NCBI GenBank assembly: GCA_963971285.1
Contig: OZ020244.1
Location: 14,384,001 to 14,448,000, forward strand
Reading direction: 5' to 3'
Source: Astropecten irregularis
Taxonomy: Eukaryota > Echinodermata > Asteroidea > Paxillosida > Astropectinidae
Length of the DNA: 64,000 nucleotides
The first letter of the stretch is position 1. Each line of letters starts with the position of its first letter. A model generated the notes under the pieces. The model was given only the letters and a program-made list of their open reading frames with translations, did no database searches and was not told the origin of the DNA. The translations under genes were made by a program, and so were the position numbers. Shown piece after piece: positions 11,296 to 20,431 of this stretch.

Positions 11296-11834
11296 TGAAT
11301 CATTGACTTGACATCCTATAAGAAATTGAAATACAAGTGTCGTTTGATGTATTATGTCGTACTTACTGCACGTTTTTGTAAATATGTAAATAATTAATCT
11401 TTCTTCGCTCGCCTTGTTTTTTTTTTTTTTTTTTTTTTTTTTTTTGGTTGATGTTGTTGTTGTTGTTGTTGTTGTTTATTAATTTTTTTTTTTTCTTTTG
11501 TATTTTTTTTGTATTTTTTTTTTTTTGTATTTTTTTTTGGGGGGGATTTTTGTATTTTTTTTTTTTTTCTATTTTTTTTTTTTTTTTTGTATTTTTTTTT
11601 TTTTTTTGGTGCGAATATGATAATTAAAGAACAAACCATGTAAAATACTTGCAGTATTCCTATAGTTCATTATTTGGTTGTTGGGGTGTTTGTTTGTTTG
11701 TTTGTTGTTGGGGTGTAGGGGTGTTTGTTCGTTTGCGTTTCTTTGTCGTTTGTTTGTCGGATTAGGATCTTTCTTACCTTATGTGAGTGTGGTATTAAAT
11801 AGGAAACAACTCCACTTTTGTCTCATTTGCCCAA
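11296..11834. other. Gene-free spacer with poly-T tracts
   Basis: There is no gene. Long T tracts interrupted by G or (GTT)n occupy about 11418-11607. The next 200 bases hold TTTGTTTG-type repeats and an ATTAAATA TATA-like box at about 11794, some 40 bases before the ATPase ATG. That box may be the ATPase promoter. Confidence 0.6.
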
Positions 11835-12479
11835 ATGGATGTGAGACTGGAACATCCTTTTACTAGCGTAATCGCTGGTCCGACTGGCAGTGGGAAAACT
11901 CAGTTTGTGAAGCGCCTTATTCTTGCGGAGGGAAGTACACTTGTGGAACCAGCTCTAAACAACATCATCTGGTGTTACGGGGAATATCAAGATGCCTACG
12001 ATCGCTTGGCTAGTTTGGTGCCTAAGATACGATTTGTGGAAGGGTTTCCTCCAGATTTGCTCCATTCCTTGGATCCAACACAGACTAATCTGGTTGTGAT
12101 TGATGATCTCATGTCAGAAACGGGCAGCAATACAAAACTTACTGACCTCTTCACTAAAGGTAGTCATCATAGGAATTTATCTGTTATTCTCATATTGCAG
12201 AATTTGTTTTATAAAGGAAAGGAAATGAGAACAATAAGTCTCAATGCCCACTACATGGTTCTTTTTAAAAATCCGAGAGAAGCGTCACAAATCAATCATT
12301 TAGCGAGACAAATGTACCCGACTAAATCAAAGTACATGATAGAGGCCTACCGTGATGCAACGCTCCAACCCTATGGTTATCTCTTTGTTGATCTAAAGCC
12401 GGGAACCTCCGAAGATTTGAGACTCAGATCAAATATATTTCCGGGGGAATTCACGACTGTGTACGTTCCTAGAGTATAA
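11835..12479 (+). CDS. Polinton A32-like packaging ATPase
   Basis: 214 residues. It is a FtsK/HerA-superfamily ATPase of the poxvirus A32 type, which in Polinton-like viruses pumps DNA into the capsid. Near the start is a Walker A motif, AGPTGSGKT (about residues 15-23). The Walker B motif is NLVVIDDL at about residues 91-98, followed by a sensor-like region, VILILQNLFYKG. The length is normal for this family. A longer in-frame start at 11678 is open, but the ATG at 11835 places the Walker A at the usual distance and follows a TATA-like box. Downstream genes follow closely in the same direction, so this begins the structural and packaging cluster. Confidence 0.95.
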   Translation: MDVRLEHPFTSVIAGPTGSGKTQFVKRLILAEGSTLVEPALNNIIWCYGEYQDAYDRLASLVPKIRFVEGFPPDLLHSLDPTQTNLVVIDDLMSETGSNTKLTDLFTKGSHHRNLSVILILQNLFYKGKEMRTISLNAHYMVLFKNPREASQINHLARQMYPTKSKYMIEAYRDATLQPYGYLFVDLKPGTSEDLRLRSNIFPGEFTTVYVPRV

Positions 12480-12515
12480 ATATAGGGTCCACTACACTCG
12501 GTCAATCATTTGAAG

Positions 12516-12833
12516 ATGTCGAAGCGGCTGCGTCACCACGCTCCCTACCTCCAGGTTCTGGCGAAGGGATCCGAGAAACAACGCCAGGGGATCATTCAGG
12601 GAGCCAACAAAGAACTGGTGGCGTGTCTGTGTGAGTGCGCCCTCAATGGAAACCTTCCATTGAAGAAATCAGACAAGAAAAGGTTATCAAAGTATAAACG
12701 GCACCTTAGGACACTAGGCGACAGAAAACAAAGTTTACAAAAGAAAAAGAAGGTTTTGCGGCAAAAGGGTGGGTTTCTAGGTGCCTTACTTACACCGGTA
12801 TTGAGTGCGCTGGGTGGTTTATTGTTCAAATAA
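12516..12833 (+). CDS. Polinton small basic protein with hydrophobic tail
   Basis: 106 residues. It is helical and very basic, with a Lys/Arg-rich middle (KKSDKKRLSKYKRHLRTL). It ends in a Gly-flanked hydrophobic segment, KGGFLGALLTPVLSALGGLL. A protein of this pattern commonly follows the ATPase in metazoan Polintons and adintoviruses. A DNA-binding, membrane-active or virion-core role has been suggested for such proteins; I infer that only from composition. The gene begins 36 bases after the ATPase stop and ends 2 bases before the next start, so translation in a compact array is likely. Confidence 0.7.
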   Translation: MSKRLRHHAPYLQVLAKGSEKQRQGIIQGANKELVACLCECALNGNLPLKKSDKKRLSKYKRHLRTLGDRKQSLQKKKKVLRQKGGFLGALLTPVLSALGGLLFK

Positions 12834-12835
12834 AT

Positions 12836-13315
12836 ATGGAACACGCGAAGAAAATGGTTCTGGTACCTCAAGAAACATTCACTAAGTTACAGTCAGCCAG
12901 ACGAATGGAACAAACACCGACTACACGCGCCGTACACGGGTTGGACGCTAAAATGAAACAGCTGCTGGAGCGACAGGATATTGCGGACGACGAGAAAATC
13001 AAACTATATCACCAAACGCTCCAAAGATACATGACGCTGAATAAAGAAAGCATGAAACCCCTCACCATGACCATCGAAACCAAGACGGAACAACTACCCG
13101 TGCCGGAATCATCTTCCTTCAAAATGAAAACAGACTCCGCACCAAAACATGGGGTACAAGAAAAAGCGCGTCTGAAGGAGGAGGAAGAACCGTACGGTTT
13201 ACCAAGATTGTTCGCCGAGGCTCCTCATCTCGAGGCTTTTTCACCTAAGAAAAAAACCACCCCTAAAAGAAGGTCATCCAGACGCAAGTTGAAGCAAAAA
13301 TGGTCTCCATATTAA
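12836..13315 (+). CDS. Polinton conserved protein, unknown function
   Basis: 159 residues. The N-terminal part (MVLVPQETFTKLQ, then LDAKMKQLLERQDIADDEKI and LYHQTLQRYM) resembles a conserved accessory protein found near the ATPase in animal Polintons. The C-terminal third is Lys/Arg-rich with SPKKKTTPKRRSSRRK, which suggests nucleic-acid binding or nuclear targeting. It is tightly packed between the small basic protein and the integrase. There is no enzymatic motif, and I do not assign a function. Confidence 0.7.
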   Translation: MEHAKKMVLVPQETFTKLQSARRMEQTPTTRAVHGLDAKMKQLLERQDIADDEKIKLYHQTLQRYMTLNKESMKPLTMTIETKTEQLPVPESSSFKMKTDSAPKHGVQEKARLKEEEEPYGLPRLFAEAPHLEAFSPKKKTTPKRRSSRRKLKQKWSPY

Positions 13316-13475
13316 AGCCCACACTTCATCAAATCGCGTCATTTAAGGACAGACCTCACTATGGAGCGTTGTCTCCCCCAATCAAGCTGTGCTATGACGA
13401 ATGTATTGAAGAAAATCCGCTGTGTATGGATTTGTTGTAAAAGTACGGTTATCATAAGAGATTCAGAATTTACCG

Positions 13476-14549
13476 ATGGAGCGGAGCGAGAGGTACCTCA
13501 AGAAGATTTACTACGACCCCCAACACCCGGCCGCCTTTGGTGGTGTGGAGGCTGTATACCGTGCTGCCCGAAAAGACGGAGTCAACATCGGCAGGAAACG
13601 GATCAAGGCGTGGCTGAGTCAACAAGACACGTACACGCTGCACAAACCCGTCCGTAGACATTTCAAAAGAAACAGGGTCGTGGTGCAAGACATTGACCAG
13701 CAATGGCAAGCGGATCTGGCCGATATGAGGTCGCTAGCCTCACGCAACGATGGATACAATTATTTGTTGACCTGTATCGATATATTATCCAAGTTCGCTT
13801 GGGCCATCCCCATCAAAAACAAAACGGGTAGATCAATAATTGAAGGGTTTAAAGAAATATTTGAAAGTGGCCGGAAACCGTACTTCCTCCAGACGGATAA
13901 GGGAACCGAATTTACTAATGCCCAATTCCAGTCGTTTTTGAAGAAGAATGGAATCACTTTCTTTACAACCCAGAATGAAACAAAAGCGAGCGTGGTGGAG
14001 AGATTTAATAGGACGTTAAAGACGAGAATGTATAAATACTTTACAGCCAACAACACCTACAAATATTTGAATGTTTTGCCCGATTTATTGTCAGCGTACA
14101 ATAATTCCTTTCACAGAAGTATACAGACCACTCCCGCCTCTGTCAATGAAAACAATGCCGAAAGCGTCAGGCAAACTTTATACGCCCCGACAGACGTCGC
14201 GCGCCAATTCCCTTTCAAGTTCAACGCAGGGGACACTGTGCGGATTAGTATGATGACCATGCCGTTTCGAAAAGGCTATCTTCCAAACTGGACCACGGAA
14301 ATCTTCACCGTCAGCGAGCGAATCCGGCGCCACCCACCCGTGTACAAGCTGAAGGATTATGACGGAGAAGAACTGAAAGGCACATTTTACGAGAAAGAAT
14401 TACAGCGCACGGTCAAGACGGACAATATGTACCGGGTGGAAAAAATACTGAACAAAAGGAAGAGGCGTGGCAAAACCGAATTTTTCGTGAAGAGGGATGG
14501 CTACAGCGACAAGTTCAACTGCTGGGTCACCAATTTGCACGCGATATAA
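13476..14549 (+). CDS. Polinton retroviral-type integrase with chromodomain
   Basis: 357 residues. It is a DDE integrase that would insert the linear element and create the 6-bp target duplication seen here. The N-terminal region (YYDPQHPAAFGGVEAVYRAA) matches the integrase-associated helical domain. The catalytic triad is visible: D in WQADLADM, D in LQTDKGTEF, and E in SVVERFNRTLK. After an SH3-like segment (FNAGDTVRI) the C-terminus (YRVEKILNKRKRRGKTEFFV through NCWV) is a chromodomain, which in related integrases steers insertion to modified chromatin. The length is typical. It precedes the capsid genes in the same direction. Confidence 0.96.
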   Translation: MERSERYLKKIYYDPQHPAAFGGVEAVYRAARKDGVNIGRKRIKAWLSQQDTYTLHKPVRRHFKRNRVVVQDIDQQWQADLADMRSLASRNDGYNYLLTCIDILSKFAWAIPIKNKTGRSIIEGFKEIFESGRKPYFLQTDKGTEFTNAQFQSFLKKNGITFFTTQNETKASVVERFNRTLKTRMYKYFTANNTYKYLNVLPDLLSAYNNSFHRSIQTTPASVNENNAESVRQTLYAPTDVARQFPFKFNAGDTVRISMMTMPFRKGYLPNWTTEIFTVSERIRRHPPVYKLKDYDGEELKGTFYEKELQRTVKTDNMYRVEKILNKRKRRGKTEFFVKRDGYSDKFNCWVTNLHAI

Positions 14550-14597
14550 AGACAAGTCGTGTTTAAAAGTGTGCATTTACCACTCGGCAGCTTCATC

Positions 14598-15344
14598 ATG
14601 GCGGACTCTTTTTACGTCACTCTCCCATCCAACAGCTCTATGAACAAACATCCCAACAACACGCTGAGCCATTACTTCGTGACACTGCCATCACCGCTTA
14701 CGTTTGAAGGCGATTGGGAAGTGGGTCTGGTTGAAATATCTTACCCGCACCGATGGTTGAACGTCATCGAAGGTGAAAATATGCTGGCGTGCTCGGCCGA
14801 GAGTGATTCTTCCCAAATTCACTTGCATCGCATACCCGAAGGCTACTACCCAACCCCTGAAGATTTATTCAATAGCTTTGAACCAGACATTGAACACTGT
14901 GGACTAATTCGATTTTCGTACAACAAATATATCCAGAAAATTATTGTGAAAACGGATGGCAATATATCACTCAGAACAATGGGAGGTTTGGCAACGACGC
15001 TCGGTTTTGATGAAGGCACGATCATCTCGGGGATTCAAAAATCCTCCAGAGTGGTGGACGTCCAACCGTTTCATTCCATGTTCATCTACTCAAATATTAT
15101 TGAGTACAACACGGTGGGAGACACGAGGGCACCCTTATTACGAATCGTGAATGTAGAGGGAAAATACGGAGCAACCGTGACAAAGATTTGTAACAATCCC
15201 CATTACGTGGCCCTTAAACAAAAACTGGTGGACACGATTGAAATACATATAAGAGATGACACGGGCCGACTCATTCCATTTGTCGCTGGTAAAGTGATTG
15301 TAAAGGTTCACTTCAGAAAGAGGCGCTCGTCATACTTCAGCTGA
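14598..15344 (+). CDS. Polinton minor capsid (penton-type) protein
   Basis: 248 residues from the ATG at 14598; the frame is open upstream, but this start has the best context. It has the beta-rich, single jelly-roll-like pattern of the Polinton minor capsid protein. It begins with the characteristic FYVTLPSNSS...N...HYFVTLP and then WEVGLVEISYPHRW. Such proteins are predicted to form the pentameric vertices of icosahedral virions. It sits between the integrase and the major capsid gene, the usual neighbourhood. The length is normal. Confidence 0.85.
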   Translation: MADSFYVTLPSNSSMNKHPNNTLSHYFVTLPSPLTFEGDWEVGLVEISYPHRWLNVIEGENMLACSAESDSSQIHLHRIPEGYYPTPEDLFNSFEPDIEHCGLIRFSYNKYIQKIIVKTDGNISLRTMGGLATTLGFDEGTIISGIQKSSRVVDVQPFHSMFIYSNIIEYNTVGDTRAPLLRIVNVEGKYGATVTKICNNPHYVALKQKLVDTIEIHIRDDTGRLIPFVAGKVIVKVHFRKRRSSYFS

Positions 15345-15361
15345 TCAACACGCTAGCCACA

Positions 15362-15784
15362 ATGGGACGGTATCTTCCTAACGATAAAAACTATGAGGAT
15401 TATTACGTGGGTCAAGTGGGGCGTGGCCACCCGGTGTTTTCTGGAGCAAGAACTCAGAGGGGCTACGGACTTGGTGGAATTCTCAGTGGCCTTTTCAGAT
15501 CAGCCATGCCATTGATTAAGCAAGGAGCAAAGACTCTCGGTCGCGAGGCCCTCCGAACTGGAATGGGCATTGCGCAAGATGCGTTGGAAGGAAAGAATAT
15601 CAAGAAAGCGGCGAAAACAAGACTGCTTCATGCTGGGCGCAACTTGACAAACACCGCAGTTCGTAGTGTCAGAGCCAGAGTATCTCGAGGCCCACGGCGA
15701 GGTATAAAAAGAAAAGCAACCGGCAGACGAGCCACTTCTACATCTGGCAGGAAACGGAAAAGATCGGCTGATATCTTTGATTAG
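15362..15784 (+). CDS. Polinton basic Gly-rich virion-like protein
   Basis: 140 residues. A Gly-rich amphipathic segment (GYGLGGILSGLFRSAMPLIK) is followed by a helix and then by an Arg/Lys-rich tail (GRKRKRSADIFD at the end). This layout recalls adenovirus core or membrane-lytic minor proteins (pVI/pX type), which bind DNA or disrupt membranes. That parallel is inference, not demonstrated homology. The gene lies between the two capsid genes with only 17 bases after the minor capsid stop. Confidence 0.65.
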   Translation: MGRYLPNDKNYEDYYVGQVGRGHPVFSGARTQRGYGLGGILSGLFRSAMPLIKQGAKTLGREALRTGMGIAQDALEGKNIKKAAKTRLLHAGRNLTNTAVRSVRARVSRGPRRGIKRKATGRRATSTSGRKRKRSADIFD

Positions 15785-15824
15785 AAGTGCTTTGTTTCTG
15801 TCATATTACTACATATCAAACACC

Positions 15825-17159
15825 ATGTCTCTGCTACACACACATTCCAGCGAATGCACCAAATCCGAATTGGATTTGTTCGCGCTTCCTCCCACCCAGA
15901 CAAGCGTCGAGAAAGGCCAGTGGGTGGAGTATCACCCGATTTCAACCATATCCGATGGGGGCCCGATCGAGTTTTTTATCCCTGGATCTGGCGAGGAATA
16001 TATGGACCTGAACCAAACTCAGCTTTACGTCAGAGCCAAAGTGACGAAAGCGAACGGCATCGCCTTGGCAGCGGATGACAGCGTTGGACCCGTCAACCTG
16101 TTTTTGCAGTCTCTGTTCAGCCAAATCGACGTGAGTTTGAACGACCGTTTAATCTCTCCGTCCACACCCACTTATCCCTACCGAGCCATGATCGAGACCC
16201 TGCTGAGCTACGGCTCCGATGCCAAGGCTTCCCAGCTCACGGCTGCGCTCTTCTACAAAGATACCGCGGGCAGAATGGATAATCCGGATCCACTGGCAGA
16301 CACGGCGGCAGTCAACCAGGGACTTAAGAAAAGACACCACTTTATCAAGAATAGCGCAGTGGTGGATATGATTGGACCCATTCACAGCGACATATTCTTC
16401 CAAGACAGGCACATGCTGAACGGAGTGGACTTAAAGCTCAAACTGATCCGCAGCAGTCCAGCTTTCTGCCTCATGGCTAGCGGAGCCAATCCTTCGTACA
16501 AGGTGGTGATTCAAGATGCCAGCGTGTTCGTCCGCAAGGTGAAAGTCAGCTCGGGGGTGATGCTGGGACACATGAAAGCTCTGGAGAGAGGGACCGCCAA
16601 GTACCCGCTCAGGCGCAACCTGTGCAAGATGGTGTCCGTACCCCAAGGCAACTTGACGCTAACTCAAGACCACATTTTCCTGGGACAACTCCCATCTCGC
16701 ATCGTGTTAGGCTGTGTGACCAACGAGGCATTCAACGGTCGGTACGGGAAAAACCCCTTCAACTTTCAGCAAATGGACGTGAACTTTCTGAAGGTTCACG
16801 TAGACGGAGAGCAAATCCCATACACTCCTTTGAAGCCCACGTTCGACCCACAGGCGGGGAGTAATTTCATCAGAGCCTACCACACCCTCTTTTCTGGAAC
16901 GGATAAAATGTACCAGGATGAAGGCAACACTATCAGTCGCGAGGACTACGCTGGAGGCAACGCACTGTACGCCTTCGATCTAAGTCCAGACTTGTCCGCT
17001 GGAGGACATTTCAATCTGGTGAAACGGGGTAACCTCAGACTGGATATCCACTTTGCCAGGCCGCTGCAGAAAACGATCAATGTCATTATCTACGCGGAGT
17101 TCAACAACATTCTGGAAATAGACCAGGCGCGTAACGTCATCTTTGATTACGCAAACTAG
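15825..17159 (+). CDS. Polinton major capsid protein (double jelly-roll)
   Basis: 444 residues from the ATG at 15825; the frame is open upstream. Conserved landmarks of the Polinton/adintovirus double jelly-roll capsid protein are present: the opening ...ELDLFALPPTQTSVEKGQW, then LYVRAKVTKANG, NLFLQSLFSQIDVSLND, YPYRAMIETLLSYG, and the C-terminal LRLDIHFARPLQKTINVIIY. In the related virus lineage, trimers form the hexagonal capsomers. It shows the expected size and order and appears whole. The ATPase and protease genes alongside support a virion-forming ancestry. Confidence 0.94.
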   Translation: MSLLHTHSSECTKSELDLFALPPTQTSVEKGQWVEYHPISTISDGGPIEFFIPGSGEEYMDLNQTQLYVRAKVTKANGIALAADDSVGPVNLFLQSLFSQIDVSLNDRLISPSTPTYPYRAMIETLLSYGSDAKASQLTAALFYKDTAGRMDNPDPLADTAAVNQGLKKRHHFIKNSAVVDMIGPIHSDIFFQDRHMLNGVDLKLKLIRSSPAFCLMASGANPSYKVVIQDASVFVRKVKVSSGVMLGHMKALERGTAKYPLRRNLCKMVSVPQGNLTLTQDHIFLGQLPSRIVLGCVTNEAFNGRYGKNPFNFQQMDVNFLKVHVDGEQIPYTPLKPTFDPQAGSNFIRAYHTLFSGTDKMYQDEGNTISREDYAGGNALYAFDLSPDLSAGGHFNLVKRGNLRLDIHFARPLQKTINVIIYAEFNNILEIDQARNVIFDYAN

Positions 17160-17175
17160 ATTTCATCCCTACACC

Positions 17176-17709
17176 ATGGACAGTCACGAGATTAATTCCA
17201 TATTGAAACGAGATCGTTTTACCAAACATTACTTTAGAGGGGTGTTTGCCAGCGACCAACTTCCCAAGCAGTACATACCTTGCCCAAGTGCTTTCGTCAT
17301 TAACACGGACCCCGCTACCAAACCAGGACAACACTGGGTGGCAGTTTACATCGATCGAGATGGCTCCGGAGAATATTTTGATTCTTACGGCCAACCACCG
17401 AAGGTGAAGAAGATTAAGAAGTTTCTCAAAAAGAACGCCAGACCAGTACGATACAACCACCAACCTCTGCAAGGGCCTTTGTCGACTGTATGCGGTCAAT
17501 ATTCCATCTTCTTCCTGCTACAACGCTGCCGTGGATTAAGCATGGACAAGATTTCACATCTGTTTACTTCAGATAAAATGGACAATGATATCGTTGTAAA
17601 TGACTTCATACGAACACATTTCCCTCGAGTCAAAACAACAGTGTACGATGACCAATTTATCATCAAACAATTTGCAAAAGCCTTTGTTTCTGAAAGAAAA
17701 CATATTTAG
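17176..17709 (+). CDS. Polinton adenain-type cysteine protease
   Basis: 177 residues from the ATG at 17176. It is a member of the adenovirus protease/Ulp1 (C5/C48) fold, expected to mature capsid proteins. Catalytic landmarks are visible in the usual order: His in GQHWVAVYID, Asp in YFDSYG, Gln in LQGPLSTVCGQ, and the nucleophile Cys in the same STVCGQY motif. The length is typical for Polinton proteases. It follows the major capsid gene by 16 bases and is the last gene before the right arm. Confidence 0.93.
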   Translation: MDSHEINSILKRDRFTKHYFRGVFASDQLPKQYIPCPSAFVINTDPATKPGQHWVAVYIDRDGSGEYFDSYGQPPKVKKIKKFLKKNARPVRYNHQPLQGPLSTVCGQYSIFFLLQRCRGLSMDKISHLFTSDKMDNDIVVNDFIRTHFPRVKTTVYDDQFIIKQFAKAFVSERKHI

Positions 17710-18079
17710 TATAACTGAGAGCAGTAGTAGTTATTTGTAGTAGTAGTAGTAATATTAAACGACTAGTAAAACATTGTAAATATCATCATTGTAAGACTGC
17801 ATCCAAAATCGTATAAAAAAAAAAAAAAAAAAAATCTTAACCCAAAAACATCGTAATCTGTTATTTAAACGAGTTACTATTTTAATTTGTTATTAATCTT
17901 GTAATTTGTTATCATTACAATCATTGTAAACTTGTATTCATTACAAATAAAACACTGTAAAAAATGTATATCGCCCGTTGACCACTCAAGGAATGTTCTG
18001 GTGAGTTCCGGTTGGTTTTAGGCAACCGTGTCGTCTCATTATTTGTTTTCTATTTACAAACTTTAACGTCAGGGTAATC
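17710..18079. other. Gene-free AT-rich trailer after the protease
   Basis: There is no gene. It holds (GTA)n near 17735-17750, an A tract at 17817-17834, and repeated TTGTAA/TTACAA-type words. An AATAAAAC at about 17946 could serve as a polyadenylation signal for the structural gene cluster. Confidence 0.45.
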
Positions 18080-18399
18080 ACTTGCGCAAGTCGGTTCACT
18101 CGCTCCTGACTACGTCAGGCGCTCATTCTAAAACCTTGGTGATAACTGGCTTCACCAGTTATCACTAACGTGAGTAATGTGACGGCGCCTCCGCCACTTC
18201 GTGGCTCCGACGGTCGTGACTTCGTCACTCCCTGCGCCTGCAACTGGCTTCGCCAGTTATCACTAACGTGAGTAATGTGACGGCGCCTCCGCCACTTCGT
18301 GGCTCCGACGGTCGTGACTTCGTCACTCCCTGCGCCTGTAACTGGCTTCGCCAGTTATCACTGACGTGAATCGATCGTGGGCACCACTTCGTGGTGCCC
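18080..18399. repeat. Array of ten perfect hairpins near the Polinton right end
   Basis: Within about 97-bp tandem units lie perfect small inverted repeats, most with a TTC loop. They are at 18080-18091, 18105-18119, 18139-18165 (11-bp arms GTGATAACTGG), 18193-18205, 18216-18228, 18242-18258, 18291-18303, 18314-18326, 18339-18357 and 18379-18399 (9-bp arms GGGCACCAC). Stem sequences differ (CTGGC, GCCAC, GTGAC), yet the loop is the same. The block is much more GC-rich than its surroundings. It lies about 100 bases inside the right inverted repeat and has no counterpart at the left end. Confidence 0.85.
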
Positions 18400-18495
18400 A
18401 AGACTTCATCACTCTCTGCAATCTCTTTTATTCTTTTTTATTATTATTATTATTATTATAACTTGTCTTTATTGCTCTTTAAATAATTCAAGTGC

Positions 18496-18952
18496 TGACT
18501 TGTCGAGGCTTGTCCAGACCTGTCCATGACGTCATCGGTCCTTTGCTTTATTACACAACACAAACGTAAGTTACATCTGTTTTTTGTATTTGTTTTTGCC
18601 GTTTTTTCTTATTCAATGTTCTAATTCATTGACAACTAATTAGCCAATCATGAACAATCATGTTTTTAATTAGCCAATCACAATTACCCTTTCATTCAAC
18701 GACCAATCAAGAGCGACCTTATTTCAAACGAGTAAACCAACATCAGACCCATCCCATACAACACCATCCGTACCCAAAACAGGCTCCACATCACAACTGC
18801 ACCATCTATTATGAACAGCGCCACCAACGCCACCACCCGCACCACCCGCACCACCTGCACCACCACCACCACCTGCACCACCACCACCACCTGCACCACC
18901 TGCAGGTGCTAGCACCACCAATTGGGGTGCATTCAGCCCCGTACATACTACT
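18496..18952. repeat. Polinton right terminal inverted repeat
   Basis: This is the reverse complement of 2256-2704, ending ...CATACTACT at 18952. It has one TGACGTCA (18527-18534). Its CACCACCCG-type minisatellite is one nine-base unit longer than the left arm. Confidence 0.95.
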
Positions 18953-18958
18953 AACCGC
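18953..18958. repeat. Target-site duplication, right copy (AACCGC)
   Basis: It is identical to 2250-2255 and immediately follows the right terminus of the Polinton. Confidence 0.93.
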
Positions 18959-19059
18959 CATATGTAACTGTTTAAGAGGTTACACCTACTTACAAGCTGT
19001 AACACGATCCACAACAGCTAGCAAGAAATAGATTCTCTACTCATCTTAACAAAACAAAA

Positions 19060-19256
19060 TTTATGCAAATTCGGCTTGCCCTTCCCCGACGTGGATGAGC
19101 ACTGTATACTCGGTGCAGGTGAGTGCACGTAAACAAATCATGTGCTGGCTCAGGTGGGATTCGAACCTCCTGTTTCCTAGTGCAGATACCATACCGCTAG
19201 GCCACTGAGTTATAGCTGGGGTCAGCGGGATGAATCGAATCCAATATCGTGGCGGA
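19060..19256 (-). mobile_element. tRNA-derived SINE, copy 1
   Basis: On the minus strand there is a tRNA-like head with a box A-like TGGCCTAGCGGTA and a perfect box B GGTTCGAATCC. It is followed by a tail ending in GAAGGGCAAGCC...ATTTGCAT. A second copy on the plus strand at 61330-61515 matches head and tail, so this is a dispersed family. The tRNA-like part does not fold as a true tRNA (the anticodon arm is degenerate). Confidence 0.85.
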
Positions 19257-19277
19257 TACTGCAGTAAATCATGAATA

Positions 19278-19397
19278 TTATAAATGATTTTGGTCGGGAA
19301 ATAGATAATATGCAAATAAGGCTTGCCCTTCATCCACGTCGGTGAAGGGCAAGCCTAATTTGCATATTATCTATTTCCCGACCAAAATAATTTATAA
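19278..19397. repeat. Long near-perfect palindrome with SINE-tail arms
   Basis: Two 54-base arms (19278-19331 and 19344-19397) are inverted copies with two mismatches around a 12-base spacer, ATCCACGTCGGT. The inner part of each arm is the tail of the neighbouring SINE (GGCTTGCCCTTC); the outer part is shared flanking sequence (GGTCGGGAAATAGATAATAT). It looks like a head-to-head duplication of one SINE end. Confidence 0.85.
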
Positions 19398-20293
19398 CAT
19401 TCTTGAAAACAAAATGTATTTTATGCTTAATGACATACCCTTGGATAAAATCCAGTGTGGATGCTGCTAAAGCAGGGTAGATGATATTGAACACACAAAA
19501 AATGAGGCAAAAGCACTGATTAAACCATTTTGATTACTCGACACTCCCATGTTGACAACTTCTTTGTCGATGCAAAGAAAAATATGAGCTGAACCAGTAA
19601 AAAGAACATTAAATAAGGGAGATTTTTAGTATTTTTTTTTACAAAAGCAAAAATGTCATGCTCAATCCATATGCAGAATGAAATTGTTGCTTGATTGTGC
19701 AAAATTTTGTGCCAACTTGTACAGTTAATGCATGTTTCGTATACTCTACAGTAGCTTGCTAAATGAAAATAGAGCTGATTTTCACTCAAGGTACATGACA
19801 TACAGTATATCATAATGATAAGCTTTCACAGCAGAGCCCTTAAAATGGTGCTGAACTACCTGTTAACTACAGCAACTGTGACATCTTTGTTCTTCAGATT
19901 GTAATCTTCAGTACACATACAGTACATGACAATTTATTTCAAGATACAGAACATTTATCTTACCCACAACAGCAAAGCATGGGGTTCCTGGAAGGTTCAC
20001 ATCCCGTTTGATGTCCACTTTTGTTGTCATATCCTGTGCAGAAAATGGGTAACAAAAACTATGATCATGAATTAAGTTACACTTGAAAATAACTGAACAA
20101 GCCATTGGCAAAGTGCAGCAGAATGTAAATCCCAAGGTACTTTTGTTCTGTACTTTTCGGTCTTTTTGTTGGTACATAACTGCAAGAGTAATTTCTGAGA
20201 TGTTGGGAAACATAAGGATTCCTGTGAACAATTTTTTTCTGATATGATTTGTGGTGACTTCTTGTTGGAACTGGGAAATTTGAACATAGGGCT
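19398..20293. other. Gene-free AT-rich stretch
   Basis: I see no gene, clear repeat or conserved domain here. Short open frames on the minus strand lack any recognisable motif. Confidence 0.4.
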
Positions 20294-20431
20294 TATTTCA
20301 CTAGCGCTTTACTATCACCGCTTAAGCCAAAATCCATTGCTACACGGAAAATTGATATGCAAAGAAGCGATAAATTTTCCATTTAGCGATGGATTTGGGC
20401 TTTAGCGATGATCGCAAAGCTTTAGTGAAAT
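20294..20431. mobile_element. Short foldback element (MITE-like)
   Basis: The left half (ATTTCACTAGCGCTTTACTA...) and the right half (...GCAAAGCTTTAGTGAAAT) are imperfect inverted copies that run nearly to the centre. The right end continues into CGGCCCCTGG, a phrase also present near 37395. It is non-coding. Confidence 0.55.

Larger units (their letters stand above)
2256..18952 (+). mobile_element. Polinton (Maverick), near-complete, 16.7 kb (fossil)
   Basis: This is a self-synthesising virus-like DNA element. It begins AGTAGTATGT and ends with the inverted copy. The target duplication is perfect, and the terminal repeats are 449 and 457 bases and almost identical. All expected core parts are present: type B polymerase, integrase, packaging ATPase, adenain-type protease, major and minor capsid proteins, and several small accessory proteins. 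All read left to right. It looks nearly whole, with about one apparent break, in the polymerase region. The insertion looks young because the arms differ by roughly one base plus repeat copy number. Internal non-coding stretches hold A/T tracts, a tandem repeat of about 218 bp and a hairpin array. Confidence 0.97.

Noticed and set aside
11394-11639. Lys-rich frame on the minus strand (also 4523-4708)
   Set aside because: Translation of poly-A/T tracts.
15942-16864. Frames overlapping the major capsid gene on both strands
   Set aside because: Shadows of a long, well-supported gene.
18080-18399. Bacterial-type intrinsic terminators
   Set aside because: Hairpins lack T tails, are arrayed in tandem and lie in a eukaryotic element.
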